This document shows, one piece after another, positions 5,881-5,914 of a DNA stretch of 5,914 nucleotides. The DNA comes from Actinomycetes bacterium (GTDB lineage Bacteria > Actinomycetota > Actinomycetes > Actinomycetales > Microbacteriaceae). The stretch covers positions 1-5,914 of the forward strand of contig JAEZSU010000327.1 in the NCBI GenBank assembly GCA_023421635.1, in the 5' to 3' direction. The position numbers and the translations under genes were made by a program. The notes below the pieces were generated by a model. That model did no database searches and was not told the DNA's origin. It worked only from the letters and a program-made list of their open reading frames with translations. Position 1 is the stretch's first letter. Every line of letters starts with the position of its first letter.

Positions 5881-5914
5881 TGACGTGTCGTTGTATCGCC
5901 GCAAACCCCGGTCG

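Noticed and set aside
5247..5883. Forward frames running past the monooxygenase stop into the tandem repeat
   Set aside because: Both are out-of-frame reads of the monooxygenase gene and have no ribosome binding site or domain. The repeating VAALLRRG peptide simply reflects the DNA repeat.
1..5914. Mobile elements, CRISPR arrays, tRNA/rRNA genes, toxin-antitoxin or defence systems, riboswitches
   Set aside because: I saw no transposase-like protein, terminal inverted repeats, regularly spaced repeats, tRNA-like cloverleaf or known riboswitch core. The genes present are sugar metabolism, sugar transport and one monooxygenase, so I do not claim a new system here.

Overview
The window is about 70% G+C by eye, with codons ending mostly in G or C, Actinobacteria-style lipoprotein and sugar-transport genes, and no sign of mobile DNA. 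Together with the protein sequences this suggests a high-GC actinobacterium, most plausibly a member of the Microbacteriaceae (Microbacterium-like). That placement is inference from protein resemblance, not a database result. All convincing genes are on the + strand.

Layout. Bases 2-175 are the 3' end of a gene whose product resembles L-ribulose-5-phosphate 4-epimerase (AraD). It is followed by a complete CUT2-type ABC importer of the 'multiple monosaccharide' (ChvE/GguAB, MmsAB) type: a sugar-binding lipoprotein (232-1353), a double-domain ATPase (1434-2957) and a membrane permease (2981-4216). A strong 16-bp hairpin lies between the binding protein and the ATPase, and a smaller one straddles the ATPase stop codon. 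A 14-bp perfect hairpin after the permease closes the operon at 4231-4263.

After a short spacer holding a perfect 17-bp inverted repeat (possible operator) comes a separate gene, 4334-5776. It encodes a flavin-dependent monooxygenase of the LLM/NtaA-SnaA-DszA type with unknown substrate. The last 138 bases are non-coding, with a weak terminator-like hairpin and a short GC-rich tandem repeat.

How the genes fit together. AraD converts L-ribulose-5-phosphate to D-xylulose-5-phosphate, so linkage to araD suggests the importer takes up L-arabinose. ChvE-type systems are known to accept several aldoses, so the range may be wider. The lipoprotein would capture sugar at the outer face of the membrane, and the permease and ATPase would move it inside. 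The internal hairpin is well placed to keep binding-protein mRNA more abundant than ATPase/permease mRNA. The monooxygenase appears to be an independent transcription unit. I found no previously undescribed system; the window is mainly ordinary metabolic DNA with a few small regulatory structures worth checking.
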